Source: Melioribacter sp. (GTDB lineage: Bacteria > Bacteroidota > Ignavibacteria > Ignavibacteriales > Melioribacteraceae). From it: a stretch of DNA of 64,000 nucleotides. Where the stretch lies: NCBI GenBank assembly GCA_026417975.1, contig JAOACD010000009.1, positions 62,001 through 126,000 on the forward strand, given 5' to 3'. The notes under the pieces were generated by a model that did no database searches, was not told where the DNA came from, and saw nothing but the letters and a program-made list of their open reading frames with translations. A program made the position numbers and the translations under genes. This document shows, piece by piece, positions 44,731 to 54,703 of the stretch; position 1 is the first letter of the stretch; the number at the start of each line of letters is the position of its first letter.

Positions 44731-45911
44731 TGTTTTTAATATTACTTTTTATTTCTGTTTTTGCTCAGGAAAAAGATAGTATAAAAGTTAAAAAAAGGGA
44801 GCTTGAACAACTACGTAAAGAAATTCTATTATTAGAGGATGAATTAAAAAGTAAAACTAAGAAAGAAAGAGAATCTCTTGAGTTTTTAGAAAAAAGTAAT
44901 AGACAAATCTTATTAATTCAAAAATTAATAAATAATATTAAACTTGAGGAAGAAAAAAAAATTAAAGAAATAGATTTTATAGAGGGAGAAATAGCAAAAA
45001 TTGAGAATAGAATCTCTCTTCTCAAGGAAAAGTATTCTCGTTATGTTGTATGGATTTATAAAAATAGAAATTATTCTTTTATGAAATATTTATTAAATTC
45101 TAATTCATTTAGTCAATTGCTAAAGAGATTTAGGTATTTAAATTTTATTTCCGAACAAAATGAAAAAGATTTGAAATTACTTACTGAAAGCAAGAATAAT
45201 TTGGCTAAATATCGTAATCAACTTCAAAAAGAAAAGGAAGAAAAAGAACTCCTAGTAACTCAGAAACTTAAAGAGCAAAAATTATTAGAGGAAAAACAAA
45301 GTGAAAAAAAGAGTTTAATTGCATCGCTTAGGTATGATAAAAAAATGTTAGCAGCTGAGATTGATTCTAAAAGAAAAGCAGAAATTGAAATAAAAACTTT
45401 AATTGCTAACCTTGTGGAAAAAGAAAGACTAAATAAAAGTATCGCTCTAGAGGCTAAATCTAAGGAAAAAAGTTATAAACCTGTCTTTGATTATAATAAG
45501 CTTACAAATTTTGATTTATTAAAAGGGAAATTAAATTGGCCAGTTAAATCAGGTAAAATCGTTAGAAAATTTGGTGAAAATAAAAATGTGAAATTAAATA
45601 CAATAACAATTAATTATGGCATAGATATATTAACAAGAGAAGGTGAACTGGTTTATGCTGTATCTGATGGTATTGTTTCTGCTGTTGAATGGATACCAGG
45701 TTTTGGTAGCGTGGTTATTTTAACACACGCCAATCAATACAGAACTGTATACGGTCACATTACAGATATTAATGTAAAAGAAGGAGATTTAGTTAAAGCA
45801 AATACGGTGATAGGAAAAGTAAATGAAAGTCTTGAAGGAAATATTTTACACTTTGAAATCTGGAATGAGAGAAACTATCAAAATCCAGAAGTTTGGCTTA
45901 CTAAAAGGTAA
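44712..45911 (+). CDS. EnvC-like murein hydrolase activator with degenerate LytM/M23 domain
   Basis: A signal peptide is followed by a long coiled coil (about residues 20-255) and a C-terminal LytM/M23 fold (about 275-399). The Zn-binding His expected before GIDI is replaced (TINYGIDI). The first His of the usual HLHFE motif is Ile (NILHFEIW); YGHI is kept. The domain is therefore probably inactive as a peptidase, like EnvC, which instead activates amidases during division. An ATG at 44730 (TGATG, coupled to the previous stop) is an alternative start that removes six residues. Confidence 0.88.
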   Translation: MARNSLMFLILLFISVFAQEKDSIKVKKRELEQLRKEILLLEDELKSKTKKERESLEFLEKSNRQILLIQKLINNIKLEEEKKIKEIDFIEGEIAKIENRISLLKEKYSRYVVWIYKNRNYSFMKYLLNSNSFSQLLKRFRYLNFISEQNEKDLKLLTESKNNLAKYRNQLQKEKEEKELLVTQKLKEQKLLEEKQSEKKSLIASLRYDKKMLAAEIDSKRKAEIEIKTLIANLVEKERLNKSIALEAKSKEKSYKPVFDYNKLTNFDLLKGKLNWPVKSGKIVRKFGENKNVKLNTITINYGIDILTREGELVYAVSDGIVSAVEWIPGFGSVVILTHANQYRTVYGHITDINVKEGDLVKANTVIGKVNESLEGNILHFEIWNERNYQNPEVWLTKR

Positions 45912-45928
45912 CTTATGTAAAGTGAATT

Positions 45929-47266
45929 ATGAAAAGATTATTTCTTATTGTGTTCTTTTTTTCAGCTCATTTGTTAGCACAATTTGAAGGACTTTATGAT
46001 ACCGAAGCAAAATTAAATAGTGGTTTTGGTATAACTTGGATTAATGGATCTCCTCATTACTCATTTCGCATATTTCCCGAAATTCAATTTTCTAAAGTGT
46101 CACTTGGGTTAAATTTAAATTTGGAGTTTACTCCGAACGGAAAACTTAGAGCAGAAAACTTTAATGAATTTTCTGATTACTTAAGTATTATTCGTTATGT
46201 AAAATATGGTAATAAATATGATCCTATTTATTTTAGAATAGGAGCTCTCGATTATTCAACATTAGGTCATGGAAGTATTGTATATCTTTACAATAATAGT
46301 CCATCATATGATTCCCACAAAATTGGAACTGAATTTGACTTAGATTTTGGAAAATTTGGATTTGAGACTATTTATGGAAATTTTGGTCAATCTGGTTTGT
46401 TAGGACTAAGAGCTAATATTAGACCATTTCAGTTTACTAAACTCTCTTATGTTCCAATCTTAAAAGATATTGAATTTGGGAGTTCAATTGTTACAGACAC
46501 AGATAATAATTCAGGTATTATAGATGGAGATTACGATATAAACAAAAATATTTTTATACCAACCAAAAGTGTAGGTAATATCACAATAATTGGCTTTGAT
46601 ATTGGACTACCTTTAGTAAGAACATCCACTTTTGATTTGGATTTTTATTTTGATTATACAAAAATTTTAAAATTTGGGAATGGTTCTGCATTAGGAGCAA
46701 TGATAAGTTCTAAAGGTTTTAGTTTTATAAACATTAAAGCAAAACTAGAAAGAAGGTTTAATGGGAATAAATACATGCCTTCCTATTTTAATTCTCTTTA
46801 TGAAATCGAAAGATTTCAGGTTGATACTGAGACTGGAAAAGTTAAAACAAAAACACAACTTTTAGCAGCATCTCCAGAAAGCAAGGGATATTTTGGAGAG
46901 TTATTAATAAATATCTTAGGTACATTTAAAATAGTCGGAAGCTTTCAAAAGTTGGATAATATTACTAATAGTGGGATACTACATTTGTGGACTTTAGTAG
47001 GTATGGATAATTTTCCTTATGTCTTTCGAGCAGGATATGATAAATTATCTATAAAAGAATTTATGGATTTGTTCAAAGCAAATGAAAACTCTTATGTCTA
47101 TGCTGAATTTGGATATAAGCTGTATACACATTTGCTTTTTTCTATTGTTTACTCATGGAATTTTACACCTATAAGAAATAATATGAAAGAAATAATTGGG
47201 TATAAAACTCAAAAGAAGCTTGAGCCTAGGTTATCTTTTGTGTATCCCATAAGTTTTAAGAAGTGA
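45929..47266 (+). CDS. Predicted outer-membrane protein of unknown function
   Basis: The 445-residue protein has a signal peptide (about 1-17, ending HLLAQ). Many amphipathic strands with aromatic ends follow, for example SPHYSFRIFPEIQFSKVSLG, PIYFRIGALDYSTLGHG and FGFETIYGNFGQ. The GALDYSTLGHGSIV stretch is distinctive, but I cannot place it in a named family. It is the last gene of the TPR/DUF4292/EnvC-like operon, 17 bp after the EnvC-like gene, so an envelope role is likely. It converges with the HAD phosphatase. Confidence 0.72.
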   Translation: MKRLFLIVFFFSAHLLAQFEGLYDTEAKLNSGFGITWINGSPHYSFRIFPEIQFSKVSLGLNLNLEFTPNGKLRAENFNEFSDYLSIIRYVKYGNKYDPIYFRIGALDYSTLGHGSIVYLYNNSPSYDSHKIGTEFDLDFGKFGFETIYGNFGQSGLLGLRANIRPFQFTKLSYVPILKDIEFGSSIVTDTDNNSGIIDGDYDINKNIFIPTKSVGNITIIGFDIGLPLVRTSTFDLDFYFDYTKILKFGNGSALGAMISSKGFSFINIKAKLERRFNGNKYMPSYFNSLYEIERFQVDTETGKVKTKTQLLAASPESKGYFGELLINILGTFKIVGSFQKLDNITNSGILHLWTLVGMDNFPYVFRAGYDKLSIKEFMDLFKANENSYVYAEFGYKLYTHLLFSIVYSWNFTPIRNNMKEIIGYKTQKKLEPRLSFVYPISFKK

Positions 47267-47286
47267 TATATTCATAAAAAAATAAA

Positions 47287-47934
47287 TTAAATATTTTCTG
47301 TAATAAAATTTTTAAAATCTTCTACATTATAAAAAATGTAATCGGCTTCTGCATTTGAATATCTGCTACGAGAAAACTCGTCCCACAATACAAGAGCACA
47401 TTTTACTCTGGCTTGTTTAGAAGCAATAACATCTGTAATAGTATCTCCTACCATAAGCACTTTTTCAGGTTTCAAGTTAAAAGTTGATATAAATTTGTTT
47501 ATTCCTTCTGGTGATGGTTTATATTCTTTAACATCATCACCTGTTATTATTAAATCAAAATAATCTACCAGATTAATTGCTCTTAAAGTAATTAGTGACG
47601 TGTCTCTACCTTTTCCTGTATAAATTCCAAGGGGAATATTTTTTTCTTTTATTAACTTTATAATATCTTCGAGACCTGGGAAAACATCTGCTAATTCTTG
47701 ATGTTGAGATTCATAAAAGTCGTAATAATCTTTTCTTGCTTTTTCATAATTTTCTTTCATCCATTCTTTTAATATTACGTCTTCTGTGGGTCCAAACAAT
47801 GCAACTATTTCTTCTGTTGATAATTTTTTATTATGATATTTTTCTATAACATAATTAAAACTTTCAAAAACTAAATTGTGGGTTGCAGCAAGAGTTCCGT
47901 CAATGTCAAATATTATACCTTCAAAATTTTTCAC
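47287..47934 (-). CDS. HAD-superfamily phosphatase, phosphoglycolate phosphatase-like
   Basis: The 215-residue protein has HAD motif I FDIDGTLA (nucleophile Asp 10 and Asp 12), a helical cap (residues about 18-85), motif II IYTGK, motif III Lys in EYKPSPEGI, and motif IV MVGDTITDVIASK. The cap size and motif IV match the Gph/PGMB-like subclass, which hydrolyses small phosphate esters such as 2-phosphoglycolate. The exact substrate is unknown. It lies 3 bp downstream of the propeller protein gene and is probably co-transcribed. Confidence 0.88.
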   Translation of the reverse strand: MKNFEGIIFDIDGTLAATHNLVFESFNYVIEKYHNKKLSTEEIVALFGPTEDVILKEWMKENYEKARKDYYDFYESQHQELADVFPGLEDIIKLIKEKNIPLGIYTGKGRDTSLITLRAINLVDYFDLIITGDDVKEYKPSPEGINKFISTFNLKPEKVLMVGDTITDVIASKQARVKCALVLWDEFSRSRYSNAEADYIFYNVEDFKNFITENI

Positions 47935-47937
47935 TTT

Positions 47938-49740
47938 TTACCTCAGTTTAAATATTACAATATTTCCATCAATATTAGAAGATAAGAATTTGTTTGCTCC
48001 AATTTTGTTAACTGTGTGAATAGGTGCATTACCTAAGAACAATGATTTTATAAAATTATATTTTGTGTCAATATAACCGATAAAATTATTGTCGCATAGA
48101 AAAATTAGATTATCTATTTCTATTGGCTGTGATAATGAATTTGAAAAGGCTAGATCAACTTTAATTTTCTTTTCTATTTTCCCTTTTTCAGCATTTATAA
48201 TAATAATTTCATTATAGTATGATTTTGCATAAATAAATTTTTTGTCTCTAGAAAAACTGATATTTTGAAGCAAGTTTATATTTTCAATTTTCCAGTCTAG
48301 TTTGCCTAATAGAAAATTTATAGCATAAAGAGTTCCATCTTGAGAAACAACAAATAATTTTTTGCCATCACAAATTATATTCGAATAAGAAAGATCTGTT
48401 GTTGCTTTTTCTTTCCAGCGCCATATAGTAACCCCATTTTTACCGTCGATGCAATATAAGAAACCATCTCTGCTTGTGTAAAAAATTTTGTTGTCGAAGT
48501 GTAGAAGTTTTGATGTAATCATTTCTTTGCAATAATCATTTACCCAATACTCCTGAAGAGTTTCTAAATCGTAGCAGTAGATTTTTCCACTTGCGGTTCC
48601 AAAAACTAAAGCGGTCATTGATGGAGTTAACTTTGGTATCATTAATTCTTTATCGCCTTTATATTCAATTGCAAGTAAATCTGTAGTTATGTAATCTTCA
48701 AATCCGATAGATTGAAATTGTTCCCCAGTAATTGCACTTAGTGTTATTAAATCTCCCTGAAGAGTAACCGCTGCTAACATTCTATCTGTAATTAATGGTT
48801 TATTTATTATATTTCCATTTGTTTCAAATTCCCACAAAACTTTTCCTGTTGTGTCTAAGCAGCTTATTAAACCTGAATAGTCCGATGTATAAATTTTATT
48901 GTTCCAGAAGTCACATGAAGTTAATAATGTAGTATTCAAATTGATATTTTGTAAAATTTCTGAATTTATTGAAAAAACTGAATCGAGTTCAATTTTTTCT
49001 TTTGGGATTTCTATTTTTTTATCGAATGCATATATTATTTTATTATTGCTATCGTAAATATAAACAGAATCATTAGTGGTTTTTATAATTGCAAAGTTTA
49101 CTTCATTTTTTTTTGATTTTTGTATATCAAAAACATTGTAACCTAATAAGTTCCTTAATTGAGTTTTTGGGGCATTTCCGTTTATTATTAATTTCAAGTC
49201 TTTTTTTTGGAATTGATTTAATAGTGTTCTCCAGTTATCTATTTTGTAATCAATTTGAATTGGAGAAATAAGATAGATTTCATCGTCTAAATTTATTGTA
49301 TCCAATGTTTCATTTAGCCAATTAATTTTTTCTGTCGTATAATGATTTATATCTGTTAAAGGGACAACTCCGCTTAGACCTATAAATGCTTTATTGTGAA
49401 ATTTTATTAAAAATTTATCTTCGAATGTTTCTATAAAATAGGTCCAGCTATTTGCATCTTTCAAATCATTCAGAGAAGGAAGTAAATAATAATTTTTTTC
49501 GAGTTTGTTTAGAATGGATTTTAGTTTTAAAAATTCTTTTAAAGAGCCTTGCTGAGTTAAATTTCCGCATATAACAACAAAATTTAAATCGTCAATTTTA
49601 TTTAGGCTAGTGATAACATTATTGAGAGATTCTGAATTATCATTAATGCTAATTTCAGGGGATATCAGTACTGTAAATTTAACTGTTTGTCCAAGTAATA
49701 AACTTGTTAGAGATATGCACAAAAGAAAGAATATTCGCAT
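47938..49740 (-). CDS. Exported protein: degenerate metallophosphoesterase domain plus PQQ-like beta-propeller
   Basis: The start at 49740 is preferred because it opens a signal peptide (FFLLCISLTSLLLGQ); an upstream ATG at 49875 would add 45 residues. Residues about 18-230 follow the outline of a calcineurin-like phosphoesterase, but metal ligands look lost: VLISPEIS for the usual DxH strand, VICGNLTQQGS for GDLTDxG and INGNAP for GHxH. Residues about 270-600 are propeller repeats of the PQQ/YncE type (LSCLDTTGKVLWEFETNG, IYCYDLETLQEYW, LYCIDGKNGVTIWRWKE). It probably binds rather than cleaves. Function unknown. Confidence 0.75.
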   Translation of the reverse strand: MRIFFLLCISLTSLLLGQTVKFTVLISPEISINDNSESLNNVITSLNKIDDLNFVVICGNLTQQGSLKEFLKLKSILNKLEKNYYLLPSLNDLKDANSWTYFIETFEDKFLIKFHNKAFIGLSGVVPLTDINHYTTEKINWLNETLDTINLDDEIYLISPIQIDYKIDNWRTLLNQFQKKDLKLIINGNAPKTQLRNLLGYNVFDIQKSKKNEVNFAIIKTTNDSVYIYDSNNKIIYAFDKKIEIPKEKIELDSVFSINSEILQNINLNTTLLTSCDFWNNKIYTSDYSGLISCLDTTGKVLWEFETNGNIINKPLITDRMLAAVTLQGDLITLSAITGEQFQSIGFEDYITTDLLAIEYKGDKELMIPKLTPSMTALVFGTASGKIYCYDLETLQEYWVNDYCKEMITSKLLHFDNKIFYTSRDGFLYCIDGKNGVTIWRWKEKATTDLSYSNIICDGKKLFVVSQDGTLYAINFLLGKLDWKIENINLLQNISFSRDKKFIYAKSYYNEIIIINAEKGKIEKKIKVDLAFSNSLSQPIEIDNLIFLCDNNFIGYIDTKYNFIKSLFLGNAPIHTVNKIGANKFLSSNIDGNIVIFKLR

Positions 49741-49862
49741 TAATTTTCTCACTTTTTTAATAAAGCAATACAAAATTAGTAAAACAAAAGGTGTTTTGTA
49801 CGCAAGCTGTAAAAAATCTTGAGAGTTTTTTGAAGGATATAAATTATTGAATGTTAACTTAA

Positions 49863-49894
49863 ATTGTAAATACATGACCTTATTTATATATTTG
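49863..49894 (+). promoter_or_regulatory. Candidate Bacteroidota-type promoter of lepA
   Basis: ATTG (49863-49866) and TATATTTG (49887-49894), with 20 bp between them, match the TTTG-N19-21-TAnnTTTG promoter of Bacteroidota with one mismatch. The expected start near 49901 gives a 17-bp leader before the lepA ATG. Confidence 0.45.
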
Positions 49895-49917
49895 CCACTA
49901 AATTTTTTTTATAGGAT

Positions 49918-51711
49918 ATGCAAAATATTCGTAACTTCTGCATTATTGCTCACATAGATCATGGCAAATCTACGTTAGCAGATGGCTTGTTAGAATTTAC
50001 TCATACCGTATCGGAAAGGGAAGCAAAGGAACAATTGCTCGATAGCCTTGAACTTGAACGAGAGCGTGGCATAACTATTAAATCTCATGCAATTCAAATG
50101 GAGTATACTGCAAAAGATGGTAAGACATATATTTTGAATTTAATAGATACCCCAGGTCATGTCGATTTTTCTTATGAAGTCTCTAGGTCTCTTGCAGCAT
50201 GTGAGGGGGCAATTCTTGTAGTAGATGCAGCTCAAGGTGTAGAAGCACAAACAATTTCTAATTTATACATGGCAATTGATGCAGGACTTGAAATTATTCC
50301 TGTCATAAATAAGATTGATTTACCTAGCGCAATGGTTGATACTGTTAAAAAACAAATTATTGATTTAATTGGTTGTAGAGAAGAAGAAATTATTTTAGCT
50401 AGTGCAAAAGCAAGAATTGGTATAGATAAAATCTTAGAAGCTATTGTTGAGCGAATCCCAGCTCCAAGTGGTGATGAAAATGCACCTTTACAAGCGTTGA
50501 TTTTTGATTCAGTATTCGATTCTTATCGTGGTGCAATTGCGTATGTTCGTGTGTTTAATGGTATTATTAAAGAAAGAGATGAAATCACATTTTTTGCTAA
50601 CGGAAAAAAATATATTGCAGAAGAAATAGGAATTCTAAAATTAAATAGAATTCGCACAGGGGAACTTCAAACTGGAAATGTAGGATATGTTATAGCTGGT
50701 GTTAAAGAATTAAGAGATACTAAGGTTGGTGATACAATAACTCATGTTAAGAATGGAGCAGATAAGCCATTGCCAGGTTACAAAGAAATTAAACCTATGG
50801 TTTTTAGTGGTTTGTATCCTACAAATTCTGATGATTACGAAAGTTTAAGAGATGCACTTGAAAAGTACAGATTAAATGATTCATCTTTGAGTTTTACACC
50901 AGAAACTTCTGCGGCGCTTGGGTTTGGATTTAGATGTGGCTTCCTTGGAATGCTTCATATGGAAATTGTACAAGAAAGATTAGAAAGAGAATTTAATCAA
51001 TCGATAATTGCTACACTGCCTAATGTTGAATACTGGGTATATAAGAGAAATGGAGAAAAAGTAATAGTAGATAATCCTGCCGAAATGCCCCCACAAGGTG
51101 AAATAGATTATATAGAAGAACCGTATGTGAAAGCACAAATTGTAACTCCCAGTGAATATATAGGCAATTTAATGCAATTGGCAATAGATAAAAGAGGAAT
51201 CTATATAAATACAACTTATATAGATCCAACACGGGCAGATTTAACTTTTGAATTCCCTCTTTCAGAGATAATTTTTGATTTTTATGATAAATTAAAATCT
51301 ATTTCAAGGGGTTATGCCTCTTTTGATTACGAATTAATAGGTTATCGGCAATCTGATTTGGTAAAACTTGATATTTTGCTTAATGGAGAAAGAGTTGATG
51401 CATTATCGTTTATAGTACATGAGAAAAAAGCATATAATTGGGGACTGAAAATATGTTCGAAACTTAAGGAACTTATTCCGCGTCAATTGTTTGAAATTGT
51501 AATACAAGCTGCTATCGGAAATAAAGTAATTTCAAGAACAAATATTAAACCTCTTAGAAAGAATGTTTTGGCAAAATGCTATGGTGGAGATGTTACAAGA
51601 AAAAGAAAGTTACTTGAAAAACAAAAAGAAGGGAAGAAAAGAATGAAACAAGTAGGAAATGTTGAAATTCCTCAAGAAGCTTTTTTAGCAGTACTTCAAA
51701 TAGAAGATTAA
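49918..51711 (+). CDS. lepA: Elongation factor 4 (LepA)
   Basis: This 597-residue translational GTPase starts with [20 protein letters not shown] (P-loop) and has the switch I sequence [24 protein letters not shown] and NKIDLPSA. Its own C-terminal domain has the LepA hallmark near the end ([20 protein letters not shown]). It acts on translating or initiating ribosomes. lepB follows after 21 bp, the same pairing as in many bacteria. Confidence 0.97.
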   Translation: MQNIRNFCIIAHIDHGKSTLADGLLEFTHTVSEREAKEQLLDSLELERERGITIKSHAIQMEYTAKDGKTYILNLIDTPGHVDFSYEVSRSLAACEGAILVVDAAQGVEAQTISNLYMAIDAGLEIIPVINKIDLPSAMVDTVKKQIIDLIGCREEEIILASAKARIGIDKILEAIVERIPAPSGDENAPLQALIFDSVFDSYRGAIAYVRVFNGIIKERDEITFFANGKKYIAEEIGILKLNRIRTGELQTGNVGYVIAGVKELRDTKVGDTITHVKNGADKPLPGYKEIKPMVFSGLYPTNSDDYESLRDALEKYRLNDSSLSFTPETSAALGFGFRCGFLGMLHMEIVQERLEREFNQSIIATLPNVEYWVYKRNGEKVIVDNPAEMPPQGEIDYIEEPYVKAQIVTPSEYIGNLMQLAIDKRGIYINTTYIDPTRADLTFEFPLSEIIFDFYDKLKSISRGYASFDYELIGYRQSDLVKLDILLNGERVDALSFIVHEKKAYNWGLKICSKLKELIPRQLFEIVIQAAIGNKVISRTNIKPLRKNVLAKCYGGDVTRKRKLLEKQKEGKKRMKQVGNVEIPQEAFLAVLQIED

Positions 51712-51732
51712 AAATTAATATAGTGGGAAATT

Positions 51733-52644
51733 ATGAATAAAAAAGAAACTGAAAAGGGAAAACCAGAAAAGAAAATTAAAACTCCAACACAAAAATTTTT
51801 GGAGTTTATTAAAAACCTTTTCATTGCTGCTCTTGCTGCATTACTTATAAAAACATTTTTAATAGAAACATCTCGTGTTCCTACGGGTTCGATGGAAAAG
51901 ACTATTTTGATTGGTGATTTTCTTTTTGTAAATAAATTTATATACGGTTCAACTTCTCCTCGAACAATTCCCTTTACTAATATTACTTTACCATACTTTC
52001 AACTTCCACCTATAAGAGAACCTAAAAGATATGATATTGTAGTATTTGAATATCCAGGTGACCGCGATGAACTTAAACCAGTAGAAATAAACAACTATGT
52101 AAAAAGATGTATTGGATTACCTGGAGATACAATTGAAATAGTTGATAAAGTCGTTTTTATAAATGGTAAAGAAGCATGGATTCCACCTCATATTCAATAC
52201 TTAAACCCTTATGTTACACCAAAAGGAGTTGCAAATCCAAGAATCTTTCCTAAAGGTTCTAATTTTAATGAGGATAATTATGGACCAATTGTTGTCCCTA
52301 AAAAAGGTGATGTAATACCATTGAATGTAGAAACAGTTGAAAAGTGGAGAACTATTATAGATAGAGAATTTGGACGTAGAGTAGTTTCTGTTCAAGGTGA
52401 TCAGGTTTATATTGATGGAAAACCTGTCAATTCTTATACACTCAAAAAGGATTATTACTTTATGCTTGGAGATAATAGAGACGATAGCGCTGATAGCCGA
52501 TTTTGGGGATTTGTCCCAAGAGATAAAATAGTTGGTCAAGCCTTTTTAATTTATTGGTCGTGGGATTCTACTATTCCTTTTTCAGACTTTTTTAGATTGA
52601 TAGGTTCTGTTAGACTTAATAGGATAGCAAAACTTGTTCATTAA
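51733..52644 (+). CDS. lepB: Signal peptidase I
   Basis: The 303-residue protein has one membrane helix (about residues 26-46). The catalytic Ser is in SRVPTGSMEKTI and the catalytic Lys in NNYVKRCIGLPGD. The C-terminal boxes are YFMLGDNRDDSADSRFWG and VPRDKIVGQAF. It removes signal peptides from exported proteins. The insertion between boxes (about residues 140-215) is longer than in short Gram-positive forms. It sits between lepA and a T9SS-secreted subtilase. Confidence 0.96.
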   Translation: MNKKETEKGKPEKKIKTPTQKFLEFIKNLFIAALAALLIKTFLIETSRVPTGSMEKTILIGDFLFVNKFIYGSTSPRTIPFTNITLPYFQLPPIREPKRYDIVVFEYPGDRDELKPVEINNYVKRCIGLPGDTIEIVDKVVFINGKEAWIPPHIQYLNPYVTPKGVANPRIFPKGSNFNEDNYGPIVVPKKGDVIPLNVETVEKWRTIIDREFGRRVVSVQGDQVYIDGKPVNSYTLKKDYYFMLGDNRDDSADSRFWGFVPRDKIVGQAFLIYWSWDSTIPFSDFFRLIGSVRLNRIAKLVH

Positions 52645-52661
52645 TTTTTTAAGGTTAAGAA

Positions 52662-54698
52662 ATGAACATAACTACCACATTAATACTTTTTTTGTCCATA
52701 CTTTTTTCATCTATTACTGCAGAAACGAAATATTTTGTTTATTTCAAAGATAAAGGTATAGATAAATCAACATTACTTAAAAAAAATTCTTCATTATTTA
52801 TTGAGGCAGAAAAAGCAATTACCCAAAAAGCTATCGAAAGAAGAAAAAAAGTTATGGGAGAAGATAATTATATTACTTACGAAGATTTACCTTTAAGTGA
52901 GAAATACCTTCAACAACTAAAAAATCTTAACGTAAAAATTATCCATAAGTTAAAATGGCTTAACGCAGTTTCTTGCTATTTAACAGATGAACAATTCGAA
53001 TATGTAAAGAACTTGCCTTTTGTAGATAAAATTGAGAAAGTTAAAAAGCTAAAATTAATTCGCCCTACATACGATGAAGAAAAGATTTCTATAAATGTCA
53101 ATTTGGCAAAATCATCACAATTGCTAAAGTATGGCTTATCCTACAAACAAAATTCACTTTCAGAAATCCCAGTTGTACATGATTTGGGGATTAATGGAAG
53201 AGGAGTTTTAATAGGATTGCTTGATACTGGATTTAGATGGAAAAATCATCCGGCTTTAAAGAATATAAAAGTAATAGCCGAAAAGGATTTTATACAAAAC
53301 GATAGTATAACAGAAAATGAATCTTTAAAAAATGATGCCCCAAATCAAGATAGGCATGGAACAGCAGTATTATCGATAATAGGTGGATACGACGAAGGAA
53401 ATTTAATAGGACCTGCTTATGGTTCGCAATATATTTTGGCTAAGACTGAATACGTACCAACAGAAACTAATGTAGAAGAAGATAATTATGCTGCAGCATT
53501 AGAATGGATGGAAGCTCAAGGGGTTGACATTACAAGTAGTTCTTTAGGGTATAATACATTTGACCCAGGAAATTATTCGTATACTTATAAGGATATGAAT
53601 GGCGAAACTACAATTGTTGCTAAAGCTGTGAATTTAGCTTTTGAAAGAGGGGTTTCAACATTTACCGCTGTTGGTAATGAAGGTAATTCGGATTGGGGAG
53701 CAAAATATGGTGATAATAGCTATGGAAAAGTTGTTTCGCCTGCAGATGCTTTTAATATAATTTCAGTTGGGGCAGTAGATACAAGTAATAAAGTGGTTAA
53801 CTTTAGTAGTAGAGGCCCAACTTATGATGGAAGAATAAAGCCAGAAATTCTAGCACAAGGAGCTAATGTATATTTTGCAGTTGCAGGAGGTACTTATGCG
53901 TATGGAAATGGCACCTCTTATGCAACACCAATTGCAGCTGGTATTGCTGCTTTATTAAAATCTGCATATCCTCATTTAACAAATTATCAAATACGTCAAA
54001 TTATCCTTGAAAGTGGAGATAATTCATCAAAGCCAAACAATCATAGAGGATATGGTTTAGTCTCAGCAAAAAAAGCAATATCATTTCCAAATCTTGAAAA
54101 TACTAATAATAGATTTACATTGAATAAAATTTTTATTCACCCTATTATTAATACATTAAAACCCGTTTTTATTTATTATAAGGCAGGTAATGATAACTAT
54201 CAAAAAGCAGAAATGAACTATGATGGAAAGTTAAAGTATAAATTTGTTTTCCCAGAAACATTACAAGGAAAAAAAATATCTTTTTATTTCATATATGAAA
54301 CTAATATTGGCCAGCTTCGTGAACCTGAAAATGGCACATACGAATTTTATTATGGCTCGCTCTTAATTCATCATAATGTGTATAGTGTAAAAGATACAGC
54401 TAATTTTGAAGAAGTCCATTCTGATTATTACCTTTATAATAATTATCCGAATCCTTTTAACAGAGAGACGAGGATTGAATTTTATTCTGTAGATAATGCA
54501 TATGCAGAGCTTATTATTTATAATTATTTAGGAGAAAGGATTAAAACTGTTTTTATGGGGACCTCTCTTTCAGGAAGAAACACTTTTTATTGGAATGGAG
54601 AAAACGAAGAGGGTAGAAATGTTTCTAGTGGTGTTTATTTTTATGTATTAAAAGTTAAAGATAAAGTTCTTGCAAAAAAAATGATTTATGCAAAGTAA
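52662..54698 (+). CDS. Secreted subtilisin-family (S8) serine protease with T9SS sorting domain
   Basis: The 678-residue product has a signal peptide (1-20), a propeptide-like region (about 25-135) and an S8 catalytic domain. The triad is complete: Asp 188 in GLLDTG, His 232 in DRHGTAV and Ser 419 in GTSYATP, with the oxyanion Asn 339 in GNEGNS. The C-terminal 80 residues are a type IX sorting domain (NYPNPFNRETRIEF ... SGVYFYVLKV ... KKMIYAK). It should be carried to the cell surface and act in extracellular protein degradation. It follows lepB by 17 bp. Confidence 0.94.
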   Translation: MNITTTLILFLSILFSSITAETKYFVYFKDKGIDKSTLLKKNSSLFIEAEKAITQKAIERRKKVMGEDNYITYEDLPLSEKYLQQLKNLNVKIIHKLKWLNAVSCYLTDEQFEYVKNLPFVDKIEKVKKLKLIRPTYDEEKISINVNLAKSSQLLKYGLSYKQNSLSEIPVVHDLGINGRGVLIGLLDTGFRWKNHPALKNIKVIAEKDFIQNDSITENESLKNDAPNQDRHGTAVLSIIGGYDEGNLIGPAYGSQYILAKTEYVPTETNVEEDNYAAALEWMEAQGVDITSSSLGYNTFDPGNYSYTYKDMNGETTIVAKAVNLAFERGVSTFTAVGNEGNSDWGAKYGDNSYGKVVSPADAFNIISVGAVDTSNKVVNFSSRGPTYDGRIKPEILAQGANVYFAVAGGTYAYGNGTSYATPIAAGIAALLKSAYPHLTNYQIRQIILESGDNSSKPNNHRGYGLVSAKKAISFPNLENTNNRFTLNKIFIHPIINTLKPVFIYYKAGNDNYQKAEMNYDGKLKYKFVFPETLQGKKISFYFIYETNIGQLREPENGTYEFYYGSLLIHHNVYSVKDTANFEEVHSDYYLYNNYPNPFNRETRIEFYSVDNAYAELIIYNYLGERIKTVFMGTSLSGRNTFYWNGENEEGRNVSSGVYFYVLKVKDKVLAKKMIYAK

Positions 54699-54703
54699 AT
54701 TTT

